Below are positions 16,044 through 23,611 of a stretch of DNA of 64,000 bases, piece by piece. The translations under genes were made by a program, and so were the position numbers. The notes under the pieces were generated by a model. That model did not search any database, had not been told where the DNA came from, and saw nothing but the letters and a program-made list of their open reading frames with translations. The number at the start of each line of letters is the position of its first letter. Position 1 is the first letter of the stretch. Source of the stretch: Actinobacteria bacterium OV320 (GTDB taxonomy: Bacteria; Actinomycetota; Actinomycetes; Streptomycetales; Streptomycetaceae); NCBI GenBank assembly GCA_001298545.1, contig LJCX01000025.1:310001-374000 (forward strand), given 5' to 3'.

Positions 16044-16466
16044 ATGCTGACCATCACCCAGGCCCTGCACGACCAGATCGTCGCCCACGCGCGCAAGGAC
16101 CACCCCGACGAGGCGTGCGGCGTGGTCGCGGGTCCGGCGGGCACGGACCGCCCGGAACGTTTCATCCCGATGCTGAACGCGGCCATGTCGCCCACGTTCT
16201 ACGAGTTCGACTCGGGCGACCTGTTCAAGCTCTACCGCGAGCTGGACGACCGCGACGAGGATCCGGTGATCATCTACCACTCCCACACCGCCACGGAGGC
16301 GTACCCGTCCCGCACGGACATCTCGTACGCGAACGAGCCGGGCGCGCACTACGTGCTGGTGTCGACGGCGGACACGGACGGCGGGGGCGAGTTCCAGTTC
16401 CGCTCGTTCCGCATCGTGGACGCGGTGGTCACGGAGGAGGACGTACGGGTCGTCGAGGCGTACTGA
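16044..16466 (+). CDS. mec: JAMM/MPN+ metallopeptidase Mec (CysO-cysteine hydrolase)
   Basis: 140 residues. A complete JAMM zinc-protease motif is visible: E23, then H79-S-H81 with S89 and D92 (HSHTATEAYPSRTD). In actinobacteria the Mec protease of this M67 family cleaves CysO-cysteine to free Cys and CysO. It may also trim the extra Met-Ala from the CysO precursor encoded at 9270-9548. ATG 16044 was chosen because the longer frame starts inside the terminator stem. It is unlinked in transcription from cysO-cysM, 6.5 kb away. Confidence 0.9.
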   Translation: MLTITQALHDQIVAHARKDHPDEACGVVAGPAGTDRPERFIPMLNAAMSPTFYEFDSGDLFKLYRELDDRDEDPVIIYHSHTATEAYPSRTDISYANEPGAHYVLVSTADTDGGGEFQFRSFRIVDAVVTEEDVRVVEAY

Positions 16467-16497
16467 GGCGCGCGGCGCGTGCCGGGGGCGCCCGCGT

Positions 16498-16857
16498 CTA
16501 GGCAGCCGCCGCCGTGCCCCGCAGCAGCGAGCGGATGGGGCGCCACAGCTCCGGTGCGGCCACGACGTCGATCGGGACACCGTTGCCGGGGGCCGTGCGC
16601 CAGATCAGGCCGTCCGGGTGGTGGAGCACCGCCGTGACCTCGTCCGGGGTGGGCGGCGCCGCGTTGCCGCGCAGGTAGACGGCCCGCAGGCCCAGGTTGC
16701 GGAGCCTGGTCAGGGCTCGGGCCCGGTTCTGGGCGTGGACCAGCACGCGGACGTCCGCGGAGGGGCCCGGCAGGCCCTCTCGGGCGGTGGGGCTGGGCAG
16801 GTTCAACGCCACCACCACCATGCCGTCGGGCAGCTTGCAGAAGCCTCCTGCGGCCAT
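16498..16857 (-). CDS. Conserved hypothetical protein
   Basis: 119 residues, no recognised domain. It reads MVVVALNLPSPTAREGLPGP, ADVRVLVHAQNRARALTRLR, LRAVYLRGNAAPPTPDEVTA and PNDGLIWRT-like segments; an alpha/beta fold of short strands is likely, soluble and without signal peptide. It converges on mec. The upstream region (16858-16978) holds imperfect GTCGAT/GTCGGT hexamer repeats. Codon use is typical of the host, so the gene is probably real. Confidence 0.65.
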   Translation of the reverse strand: MAAGGFCKLPDGMVVVALNLPSPTAREGLPGPSADVRVLVHAQNRARALTRLRNLGLRAVYLRGNAAPPTPDEVTAVLHHPDGLIWRTAPGNGVPIDVVAAPELWRPIRSLLRGTAAAA

Positions 16858-16978
16858 GCGGTCACACCCCCGTGCGCGTCGGTATCGAGGTCGTCGCCGG
16901 GGCCGGCGCCGAGGTCACTGTCGATGTCGGTGTCGATGCAGGTGTCAATAAGAAGGGCACAGGAGGCACCTAAACACG

Positions 16979-17013
16979 ATCGGCGGCAACCCGCCAGAGG
17001 GGTTGCCGCCGAT
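16979..17013 (-). terminator. Hairpin terminator after the M6 protease gene
   Basis: Perfect 14-bp stem (16979-16992 with 17000-17013), loop GCCAGAG, 27 bases past the protease stop on the minus strand. Confidence 0.75.
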
Positions 17014-17039
17014 ACGCGTCTGACCTGGTAAAACGTCGA

Positions 17040-19388
17040 CTACTTGGTCGACGGACCGACCTTCACCTTGATCGTGGAACCGCTGAGCGGCTCGTTGACG
17101 ATCTTGATCGAGGTGTTGGTGTCAGTGACCTTGACGCCCGCGAGCGGGGTCGTCGCGTCGTAGTACGTGGACTTGCCGTCGTCGAAGACCGGGACACCCG
17201 GACGCGACTTGATCTTGACCGCGACGTCCGCCCTGTGCAGCGTGATCGCGTCCGTCCGGTACTGGCTGAAGGGCGAGTCGAAGCTCTGCAGACGGGCGTT
17301 CATCACGGAGCCGTCGGCCCACTTCAGCGCGGTCGGGTGCGAGTCGACCGGAAGGATCAGGCCCTCACCCGGGTGCTGGCTGGTGTTGTCGTCCGCCTGC
17401 GAGGTGTCCCACTTCCAGATCAGCAGACCGTTCTGGTAGGCGTAGTGCTCCACCCAGTCGGGCCGGGTCGTCGAGAAGCCGAAGTTGTACGGGCCGACCT
17501 TGAGGGTCTTGTCGTACGACACGTACTGGCGGTTCTCGGCGATGTAGTACTGGGCGTAGTCGTCCGTGATGGACGCGCCGATCCGGGAGAAGCCGGTCGC
17601 CGTCCACGCCGCGTCCGCGGTCTCCGCGTTGTCGGAGAACAGCGTGGCGCCGTCCGCCGTCACCTTGATCTCGTCGGCCGCGAAGCCCTTCTGGGCCACG
17701 CCGCCGTCGGTGGCGTACCGGAAGCGGAGGCTGATCTTCTGGCCCGCGTAGGCGTTCAGCGGGAAGGTCAGCTTCTGGTAGGCGTCGACCGTGCCGGTGA
17801 GGGCGGGCTTGCCGCTGCCGTCGCGCGGGACGGCACTGCCGTCGGCCAGGGTGCCGTCGACCGGCGTCCAGTTGGCGCCGTCGGTGGAGACCTCGGTGTA
17901 CAGGTAGTCGTAGTCCTGCTCGATGTCCCACCAGCCGTCCAGGGACAGCGAGGCCGACGTCTTGCCGGTCAGGTCGACCGCGCGGGTCAGCGTGTTGCGC
18001 AGGTCGTCACCGCTGCCGCTCCACCACTGCGTGGCGCCCTCGGCCGGGGCGACCACCTCGGTGGTGACCTCCTTCTCCGGCAGCTGGACCACGAGGGCCT
18101 GGGCGTTCTTGGTGTTGTACTCCGCGACGCCGAGGGTGTGGGTGGACTTCACGCCCGCCTTGGCCACGTCGTAGTCCAGCCAGCCCAGCTGGAGCTTGTC
18201 CCAGGCGTTCATGTCGCCGGGAAGGTTGCCGATGGCCTCCTTGCCGGTGCCGAGCCAGGAACCGGACGACATCAGCGTCCAGAAGCCGGTGGAGTTCTCG
18301 CCGCCGCCGGAGGTGTCGTACTCGTCCGGCAGGCCGAGGTCGTGGCCGTACTCGTGCGCGTAGACGCCGAGTCCGCCGTTCTCCGGCTGGATGGTGTAGT
18401 CGCCGACCCAGATGCCGGTGTCGCCGACCTGGGCGCCGCCGAGCTTGTTGGTGTCCGGGCCGGTGGCGCCGGCGTCGGTGCCGAAGGCGTACCAGCGGTG
18501 TGCCCAGATGGCGTCCTCGCCCTGGGCGCCGCCGCCCGCGGACTCGTCCTCGCCGGCGTGCACGATCTGGAAGTGGTCGATGTAGCCGTCCGACTCGTTG
18601 AAGTCGCCGTCGCCGTCGTAGTCGTAGCGGTCCCACTGGTCGAACTCGGCCAGCTCCGCCTTGATCTCGGCGGCGGTGGCGCCGGCCGCCTCACGCTCGG
18701 CGACCCAGGCGTTGACGCCGTCCTGGACCGCGTACCAGGCGCCGGTGGAGGCGTTGTTGGAGCCGTACCGGGCCTCGTTGTAGGGGACCTTGACCCAGTC
18801 GGTCACCTCGCCGTCGACCGAGTAGCGGCCCGAGGACTGCTTCTCGTAGTACTTCTTCAGCGACTCGGTGTTCTTGCCGGTGCCGAAGTACAGCTCCTGG
18901 AAGTGCTTCTGGTTGTAGTCCGCCTGCCAGGCGGTGGAGTTGTCCTTGCTGCGGTCCGGCGCGGCTATCTGGTTGTGCAGCGGACCGGCCGTGCCGCCGT
19001 AGCGGCTGTCGACCTGGTCGCCGAACTCGACGAGGATCGTGAAGATCTTGTCGGTCTTCTCGCGGCCGAGCTCGACGTACTTGCTGTCGCCCTTCCGGCT
19101 CTTGAGCTGGACGACCTTCGAGCCGTCCCGGTTCTTGACCGATGCCTCGCCGGATATGACCTGCTCGATGGCCTCCTCGCGCTGCGCCTCCTGGGTCTTG
19201 CTGAGCGGGCCGTCGAAGTCGTGCTCCTTGGCCTTGGCCGGCTGCGGGTCCTGCCGGTCCACCGCCGGGGCCTTCGCCGAGGTGTTGTCGGCAGCCTGTG
19301 CCACGGCGAACGTCGAGAACGTCGCCGAGGCCGCCGCAAGGGCGACGACCGTGGCGGCCGTCCTGAACGTCCAGGATCTACTGGTCAC
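17040..19388 (-). CDS. Secreted M6-family metalloprotease (immune inhibitor A type)
   Basis: 782 residues from GTG 19388, which has GGGAGGA upstream. Order: Sec signal (about 1-32, ending AVAQA), acidic propeptide, M6 catalytic domain with zinc motif HEYGHDLGLPDEYD (H345, E346, H349, D355 region), and a long C-terminal beta-rich region. A DYDGDGDFNESDGY stretch looks like a Ca-binding loop. Such enzymes are extracellular proteases related to InhA of Bacillus. The gene is monocistronic, with a complex inverted-repeat promoter upstream and a terminator downstream. Confidence 0.93.
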   Translation of the reverse strand: MTSRSWTFRTAATVVALAAASATFSTFAVAQAADNTSAKAPAVDRQDPQPAKAKEHDFDGPLSKTQEAQREEAIEQVISGEASVKNRDGSKVVQLKSRKGDSKYVELGREKTDKIFTILVEFGDQVDSRYGGTAGPLHNQIAAPDRSKDNSTAWQADYNQKHFQELYFGTGKNTESLKKYYEKQSSGRYSVDGEVTDWVKVPYNEARYGSNNASTGAWYAVQDGVNAWVAEREAAGATAAEIKAELAEFDQWDRYDYDGDGDFNESDGYIDHFQIVHAGEDESAGGGAQGEDAIWAHRWYAFGTDAGATGPDTNKLGGAQVGDTGIWVGDYTIQPENGGLGVYAHEYGHDLGLPDEYDTSGGGENSTGFWTLMSSGSWLGTGKEAIGNLPGDMNAWDKLQLGWLDYDVAKAGVKSTHTLGVAEYNTKNAQALVVQLPEKEVTTEVVAPAEGATQWWSGSGDDLRNTLTRAVDLTGKTSASLSLDGWWDIEQDYDYLYTEVSTDGANWTPVDGTLADGSAVPRDGSGKPALTGTVDAYQKLTFPLNAYAGQKISLRFRYATDGGVAQKGFAADEIKVTADGATLFSDNAETADAAWTATGFSRIGASITDDYAQYYIAENRQYVSYDKTLKVGPYNFGFSTTRPDWVEHYAYQNGLLIWKWDTSQADDNTSQHPGEGLILPVDSHPTALKWADGSVMNARLQSFDSPFSQYRTDAITLHRADVAVKIKSRPGVPVFDDGKSTYYDATTPLAGVKVTDTNTSIKIVNEPLSGSTIKVKVGPSTK

Positions 19389-19756
19389 TTGATGTCCTCC
19401 CACGCACGCGTCCGGACGCGCGGAAAGGGGGGATCCCTGTCAAGGAAGGTCCGCGCGCTGTTATACGCGTGTAGTCAAGTGACGCCATTTGACTACTGGT
19501 TTACGAGAAAAGACAGACCTTGACTTGGACAAGTCAACTGCATTATTGGGAGAGCGTGTTCGCATTGCGGACATGCGACTGTAACGTGACGGAGGCCTCG
19601 ACAGGCGCGCGGGACAGTCCACTTGATGGACGCCATGACTCCGTGCGCCCCCTGTGCACCGGCACCGTGGGTTAGGTCACGCTTACCGTTCGTTCCGCTC
19701 GGGCATGCAGCCGAATAGAGTCGAGACCGCCCCCGCTTCCGAGGACACCGATTGCC
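19389..19756. promoter_or_regulatory. M6 protease promoter region with two inverted repeats
   Basis: 368-base divergent region. GTAGTCAA-N10-TTGACTAC (19471-19496, perfect 8-bp arms) and TTGACTT-GGAC-AAGTCAA (19520-19537, perfect 7-bp arms) supply four AGTCAA half-sites. A TATAAC -10 candidate for the protease lies on the minus strand at 19460-19465. The nearby AT-rich stretch is unusual for this genome. The regulator is unknown. Confidence 0.65.
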
Positions 19757-20116
19757 ATGCCTCGTCCGACTGTCGCACAGCTCACGTACGGTTCCTGCAC
19801 CGTCATCTGCTCGACGCTCGCCATGCTGCTGCTGTCACAGACGAGTTCGGGCCCCGGCATCGCGGTCGTCGTCGTCGCCGCGGTCGCGCTCGGCGTGCTC
19901 GTCGCCATGACGGTGCCGGTGCCGAAGCCGTCCAGGGCCCCCGTGGCCCGCTCCACGACCCGTTCCGTGATCCGACCCGCGGCCCGCTCCACGGCGAGCG
20001 TGCCCGCGAGCCGGCCCGAGCCCGTCACCGTTCCCGCGCGCGCCCCCGTGCACGCGTCGGTCCGGGCTTCGGTCGCCTCCGCATCCGAGCCCGTCCGGGA
20101 GCCCACGGCCCCCTGA
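19757..20116 (+). CDS. Small membrane protein, conserved hypothetical
   Basis: 119 residues. Two predicted transmembrane helices (about 9-27 and 33-54: CTVICSTLAMLLLSQTSS, IAVVVVAAVALGVLVAMTV) are followed by a disordered, Ser/Ala/Pro/Arg-rich cytoplasmic or external tail of about 60 residues. There is no enzymatic motif. ATG 19757 has a weak GAGGA site about 12 bases upstream. It is divergent from the protease gene and may share its regulatory region, which is inference. Confidence 0.65.
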   Translation: MPRPTVAQLTYGSCTVICSTLAMLLLSQTSSGPGIAVVVVAAVALGVLVAMTVPVPKPSRAPVARSTTRSVIRPAARSTASVPASRPEPVTVPARAPVHASVRASVASASEPVREPTAP

Positions 20117-20134
20117 CACACATGCGCGCAGGAC

Positions 20135-20166
20135 GGAGGGCCCGCACCTCGTGGTGCGGGCCCTCC
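20135..20166. terminator. Bidirectional hairpin terminator
   Basis: Perfect 14-bp stem (20135-20148 with 20153-20166) with TCGT tetraloop and TTC after it, between the small membrane protein and the convergent RDD gene. Confidence 0.85.
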
Positions 20167-20184
20167 TTCGTACGCGCGGCCGGC

Positions 20185-20904
20185 TCACCGCGTGCTGACC
20201 ACCACCGTCTTGGCCGCCTTGTCGTGCAGACCCTGCTTGTAGGGCTTGTCGAAGTAGCTCCAGCCGCCACAGATCGCCGTCCACACACAGGCGCAGCAGA
20301 ACGCGAACGGCACCCACAGCACCAGGGCGCGGATCAGCGAGGTCTGCGCGGAGGGCGTGGAGCCGTTGTCGAGGTCGGCCACCCGCATGCCGAGCCACTT
20401 CTTGCCCAGCGTCTGGCCCGACTTGGCGGTCAGGATCGTGTCGTAGGCGACGTACAGGATCGCGGCGAGGAGTTCCCGCCCGAAGGTCTTGCCGAACTCG
20501 ATGTCGTCCGCGTCCACCGTGTACTGCGCGACCCCGAAGGCCCAGGCCAGCAGGGACACCACGATGAAGACGAGGATCATGTCGATGATCCGGGCCAGTG
20601 TGCGCCTGCCGCTGTCGGCGAGCGGGGGCATCCCGGAGAGCGGGTCGGCCGGGTAGCCGCCGTAGGGGTCGCCGCCCTGCGGCCCCCCGCCGTACGGACC
20701 GCCACCGTAGGGCGGCGGCTGACCCGGCCCACCGCCGTACGGATCGTGCGGCGCGTCGTACGGCGAGCCCTGCCCCGCACCGGACGGGGGCTGACCCTGA
20801 CCGTACGGGGGCTGCGGGGGCTCCTGCTGCGGGGGCCGCTTCCTGAACGGGTCGTCCTCCGGCGGCTCGCCGCCGCCGGAGCCGGGGGGCGGTTCGGTGG
20901 TCAT
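20185..20904 (-). CDS. RDD-family membrane protein
   Basis: 239 residues from ATG 20904. The first about 95 residues are Pro/Gly/Tyr/Gln-rich and disordered (PYGGGPYGGG repeats). An RDD domain follows: R-R-T-L-A-R-I-I-D at the first helix, two or three transmembrane helices (MILVFIVVSLLAWAFGVAQY), and the GQTLGKKWLGMRVADL segment. RDD proteins are integral membrane proteins, some linked to ion exchange; the specific role is unknown. A second RDD gene lies directly upstream on the same strand, so the pair is likely one operon. Confidence 0.88.
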   Translation of the reverse strand: MTTEPPPGSGGGEPPEDDPFRKRPPQQEPPQPPYGQGQPPSGAGQGSPYDAPHDPYGGGPGQPPPYGGGPYGGGPQGGDPYGGYPADPLSGMPPLADSGRRTLARIIDMILVFIVVSLLAWAFGVAQYTVDADDIEFGKTFGRELLAAILYVAYDTILTAKSGQTLGKKWLGMRVADLDNGSTPSAQTSLIRALVLWVPFAFCCACVWTAICGGWSYFDKPYKQGLHDKAAKTVVVSTR

Positions 20905-20989
20905 GCCCCCGAGTCGACCGCGAACCCGCGGACTCCGCATCCGGCGAGCGGCCGTCCGGGGGACGGGGTGCCGGGTACAGGGGTGTGGG

Positions 20990-22765
20990 TCAGCCGGCGA
21001 CGAACGTGTGGGCCGCCTTGTCGTGCCAGCACTGCCGCCACGGCCTGTCGAACAGGCCCCATACGACGCCCACCACACCGACGACGAGCAGACCGGGCAC
21101 GCTGTAGACGAGCCAACGGCTCAACGCCGCCCGGAAGGACGGGGGTTCGCCGCCCTCGATGTCCCGCACCTGCAGACCGAACAGCTTCTTGCCCAGCGTG
21201 CGCCCCCACTTCGCGGTCGGCACGGCTTCGTACACGATCCCGAAGACCAGCAGCACGGCGAGGACGATCCCGAGGTACACCGACGTCGTGCCGTCGAGCA
21301 GCCAGACGGTGACGGTCTCTCCGGTGAGCTTGGCGGCGTCGACCTTCGCGGTCACATGGTCGAGGGCCTTCACCCCCAGCGGCACGGCGGCGGCCGCGGT
21401 GACGGACGCGACGACGAGCGTGTCCACGAGCCGGGCGGCCAGCCGCTTGCCGAGGCCCGCGGGACGGGCCTCGGACGCCCGCCGGGCGGCCGCCTGGAAG
21501 ATGTCGTCGACCGGCGGCTTCCAGGGCGTGACGGGCCCGTCCTCGGCTCCCGCGAGCTGGTGCACCTGCTGCGCCCACGAGGACTGCCCGCCGCCGGGAC
21601 CGGCGGCCATCGGCACGGCGCCCTGCGGGGGCTGCGCCTGAGGGCCGCCGGCTTGCTGGGGCACGCTCGGAGCGCCCTGCTGGGTGCCGGGGACGGGGGC
21701 GGACGCGGGCGCCTGGGCGCCGGGCTGCGCGGCCGGGAACCCCGCGGGACCCTGCGGAGCCGGAGCCGGAGCCGGAACGGGCGCGGGGGCAGGAGCAGGA
21801 GCAGGAGCGGGGGCGGGCGCCGGTGCGGCGGCCGCGACGTGGGCCGGGCCTTGCGGGGCCGGGCCCTGCTGGGCCGGGCCCTGCTGGGCCGGGACGCCCG
21901 GGGTCTGACTCGCCGCCGCACGCTCGGCGGCCGCCTTGCCGGCTCCGAAACCGGGCTTGGCGGGGGCGGCGCCGGGGCCGGCCGGCGCCCCGACCGGACC
22001 CTGCGCGCCGAAGGCGGCGGAAGCGGCCGGGGCGGGGTCGCCGAACCCAGGGGTCGCGGGGGCTCCAGGGGTCCCGGGGGCCGACGCGGGGCCGGCCCGC
22101 TGGGCGGCGGCCCGGCCGGGCGTGCCCGCCGGCTGCGCGCCGGACGCGCCGTCCTGGTGGCCCGTGCGCGGGGCCGGCGCGCGGAAGGTGACCGTGCCCT
22201 CGTCGGGGACGAGCCCCGGAGGGCCGGAGGTACAGGTACCGGACGCGGGGGCGGCGGCGCCGCCCGCCGTCGGCCGGCGGAAGACGAACGTGCCCCCGGA
22301 GACCACGTCCCCGGCGCCGGCACCTTCCTCCGGTTCCGCGGGTGGGATCGTCGACGTGCCGTCCGTGCTCGTGGACAGGCCCTCGGGCTGCGCCGGGGCG
22401 GGCGAGGGCACCCTCGGGTCGGCGCCCTGCGGGGCGCCCCAGGAGACCCGGCGGTCCTGGTCGCCGCCGAAGCCGGACTGGTGGGCGCGGTCGGCACCCC
22501 ACGCGGAGGCGGGCTCGGGACGGCCGCCGTACGGGTCCGCCGGTGCCGGGTCCTCGTCGAAGAAGTGCGGGCCGGTCTCCTCCACGGAGGCCGGCGGCGA
22601 GCCGGACGGGGGCGTGAGCGGGCGGCCGTCGGAGGGCGCAGGCCGGCTGGTGCCCGGTACCCAGGAGGCACCGTTCCAGTACCGGACGTATCCAGGGATG
22701 GACGGGTCCGGGTAGTACCCCTCGCGGGGCCTGTCGTCGCCGGGTGCCGGGGTTGGGGCGCTCAT
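20990..22765 (-). CDS. RDD-family membrane protein with DUF2510 and long Pro/Ala-rich linker
   Basis: 591 residues from ATG 22765. N-terminal DUF2510-like motif (GYYPDPSIPGYVRYWNGASW, about 16-35), then about 370 residues of Pro/Ala/Gly/Gln-rich disordered sequence with runs such as QQGPAQQGPAPQGPAH and alternating Ala-Pro, then a C-terminal RDD domain (GLGKRLAARLVDTLVV, TLGKKLFGLQVRDIEGGE, LVYSVPGLLVVGVVGVVWGL). DUF2510 often marks membrane proteins of actinobacteria. It shares architecture with its downstream neighbour. The linker is far longer than in typical RDD proteins. Confidence 0.88.
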   Translation of the reverse strand: MSAPTPAPGDDRPREGYYPDPSIPGYVRYWNGASWVPGTSRPAPSDGRPLTPPSGSPPASVEETGPHFFDEDPAPADPYGGRPEPASAWGADRAHQSGFGGDQDRRVSWGAPQGADPRVPSPAPAQPEGLSTSTDGTSTIPPAEPEEGAGAGDVVSGGTFVFRRPTAGGAAAPASGTCTSGPPGLVPDEGTVTFRAPAPRTGHQDGASGAQPAGTPGRAAAQRAGPASAPGTPGAPATPGFGDPAPAASAAFGAQGPVGAPAGPGAAPAKPGFGAGKAAAERAAASQTPGVPAQQGPAQQGPAPQGPAHVAAAAPAPAPAPAPAPAPAPVPAPAPAPQGPAGFPAAQPGAQAPASAPVPGTQQGAPSVPQQAGGPQAQPPQGAVPMAAGPGGGQSSWAQQVHQLAGAEDGPVTPWKPPVDDIFQAAARRASEARPAGLGKRLAARLVDTLVVASVTAAAAVPLGVKALDHVTAKVDAAKLTGETVTVWLLDGTTSVYLGIVLAVLLVFGIVYEAVPTAKWGRTLGKKLFGLQVRDIEGGEPPSFRAALSRWLVYSVPGLLVVGVVGVVWGLFDRPWRQCWHDKAAHTFVAG

Positions 22766-23037
22766 GTCCGTCGTCCCGTATCTGCTCGGGGGTGGGATGG
22801 GGGGCTCCACATCTATCAGACCGACGCAAGCCCCACTGCCAGTCCTGTCGGACCCGCCCCTTTCCGGGCAACACCGTGCACGCTCTTCACACGTTCGGAA
22901 CGCCCGCCGAAGCCCGGGTCCTGAACCCGCCGAAAAAAGTTCTCCGAACCCGCGTAATGGTTCCGGGCCGGGCCGCTCTCCACTCGTACGGGCCCACCGC
23001 GGGTCCGCGCGAGGTCCGTCTCGAGAGGGGAACCGAC

Positions 23038-23514
23038 ATGCATCACACGGTGGTGGAACGCGAACTGGAGCTCAGGCTGATCCTGTCGCCGGAGCGCAGC
23101 ATCCCGGTCCCGGCCCGGCTGGCCTACCGCAGCGACGACCCGTTCGCCGTCCACGTCGCGTTCCACGTCAACTCCGAGCACCCGGTCGACTGGACGTTCG
23201 CCCGTGAACTGCTCGTGGAGGGCGTGTTCCGGCCGTGCGGGCACGGGGACGTGCGGGTGTGGCCGACGAAGGTGGAGGGGCGCAGCGTCGTGCTGATGGC
23301 GCTGAGTTCGCCCGACGGGGACGCGCTGCTCGAGGCGCCCGCGGCGCAGGTGTCGGCCTGGCTGGAGCGGACGCTGCGGGTGGTGCCGCCGGGGACCGAG
23401 GGTGGGCAGCTCGGCATCGACGACGGTCTGGCCGAGCTGCTCGCCCCGACTCCCGCGGACGACCTGTGGCTGTGCGACCCGTGGCCGTCGGACGAGTCCG
23501 TGGACGGGGAGTGA
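23038..23514 (+). CDS. ssgG: SsgA-like sporulation/septation regulator (SsgG type)
   Basis: 158 residues, start ATG after AGAGGGGAA. The SALP family pattern is clear: PVPARLAYRSDDPFAVHVAF, WTFARELLVEGV, GDVRVWP, VLMALSSPDGDALLEAP. SALPs are found in sporulating actinomycetes and control septum site and cell-wall processes. The position next to the TPR/hppD block matches S. coelicolor ssgG from memory, whose loss causes skipped septa; the assignment to SsgG rests on synteny. A hexamer repeat follows the gene. Confidence 0.88.
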   Translation: MHHTVVERELELRLILSPERSIPVPARLAYRSDDPFAVHVAFHVNSEHPVDWTFARELLVEGVFRPCGHGDVRVWPTKVEGRSVVLMALSSPDGDALLEAPAAQVSAWLERTLRVVPPGTEGGQLGIDDGLAELLAPTPADDLWLCDPWPSDESVDGE

Positions 23515-23531
23515 GGCGCGGCTCAGGGGCG

Positions 23532-23609
23532 CGGTCGCGGTCTCGATGCCGGTCCCGGTCGCGGTCTCGGTCACGGTCCCGGTCGCGGTCGCCGTCGCCG
23601 TCGCGGCGG
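23532..23609. repeat. Degenerate hexanucleotide repeat (CGGTCN), 13 units
   Basis: Thirteen consecutive 6-base units, most CGGTCG/T/C/A with two CCGTCG and a few variants, fill the gap between the ssgG stop and the convergent oxidase stop. Both strands stay open in several frames, so nearby reading frames run through it, but it carries no gene. Confidence 0.85.
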
Positions 23610-23611
23610 TG

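Noticed and set aside
17235..19523. 762-codon open frame antisense to the M6 protease
   Set aside because: A GC-bias shadow: it has Val/Gly/Arg-rich low-complexity translation with no domain, and the opposite strand carries an intact protease with RBS and zinc motif.
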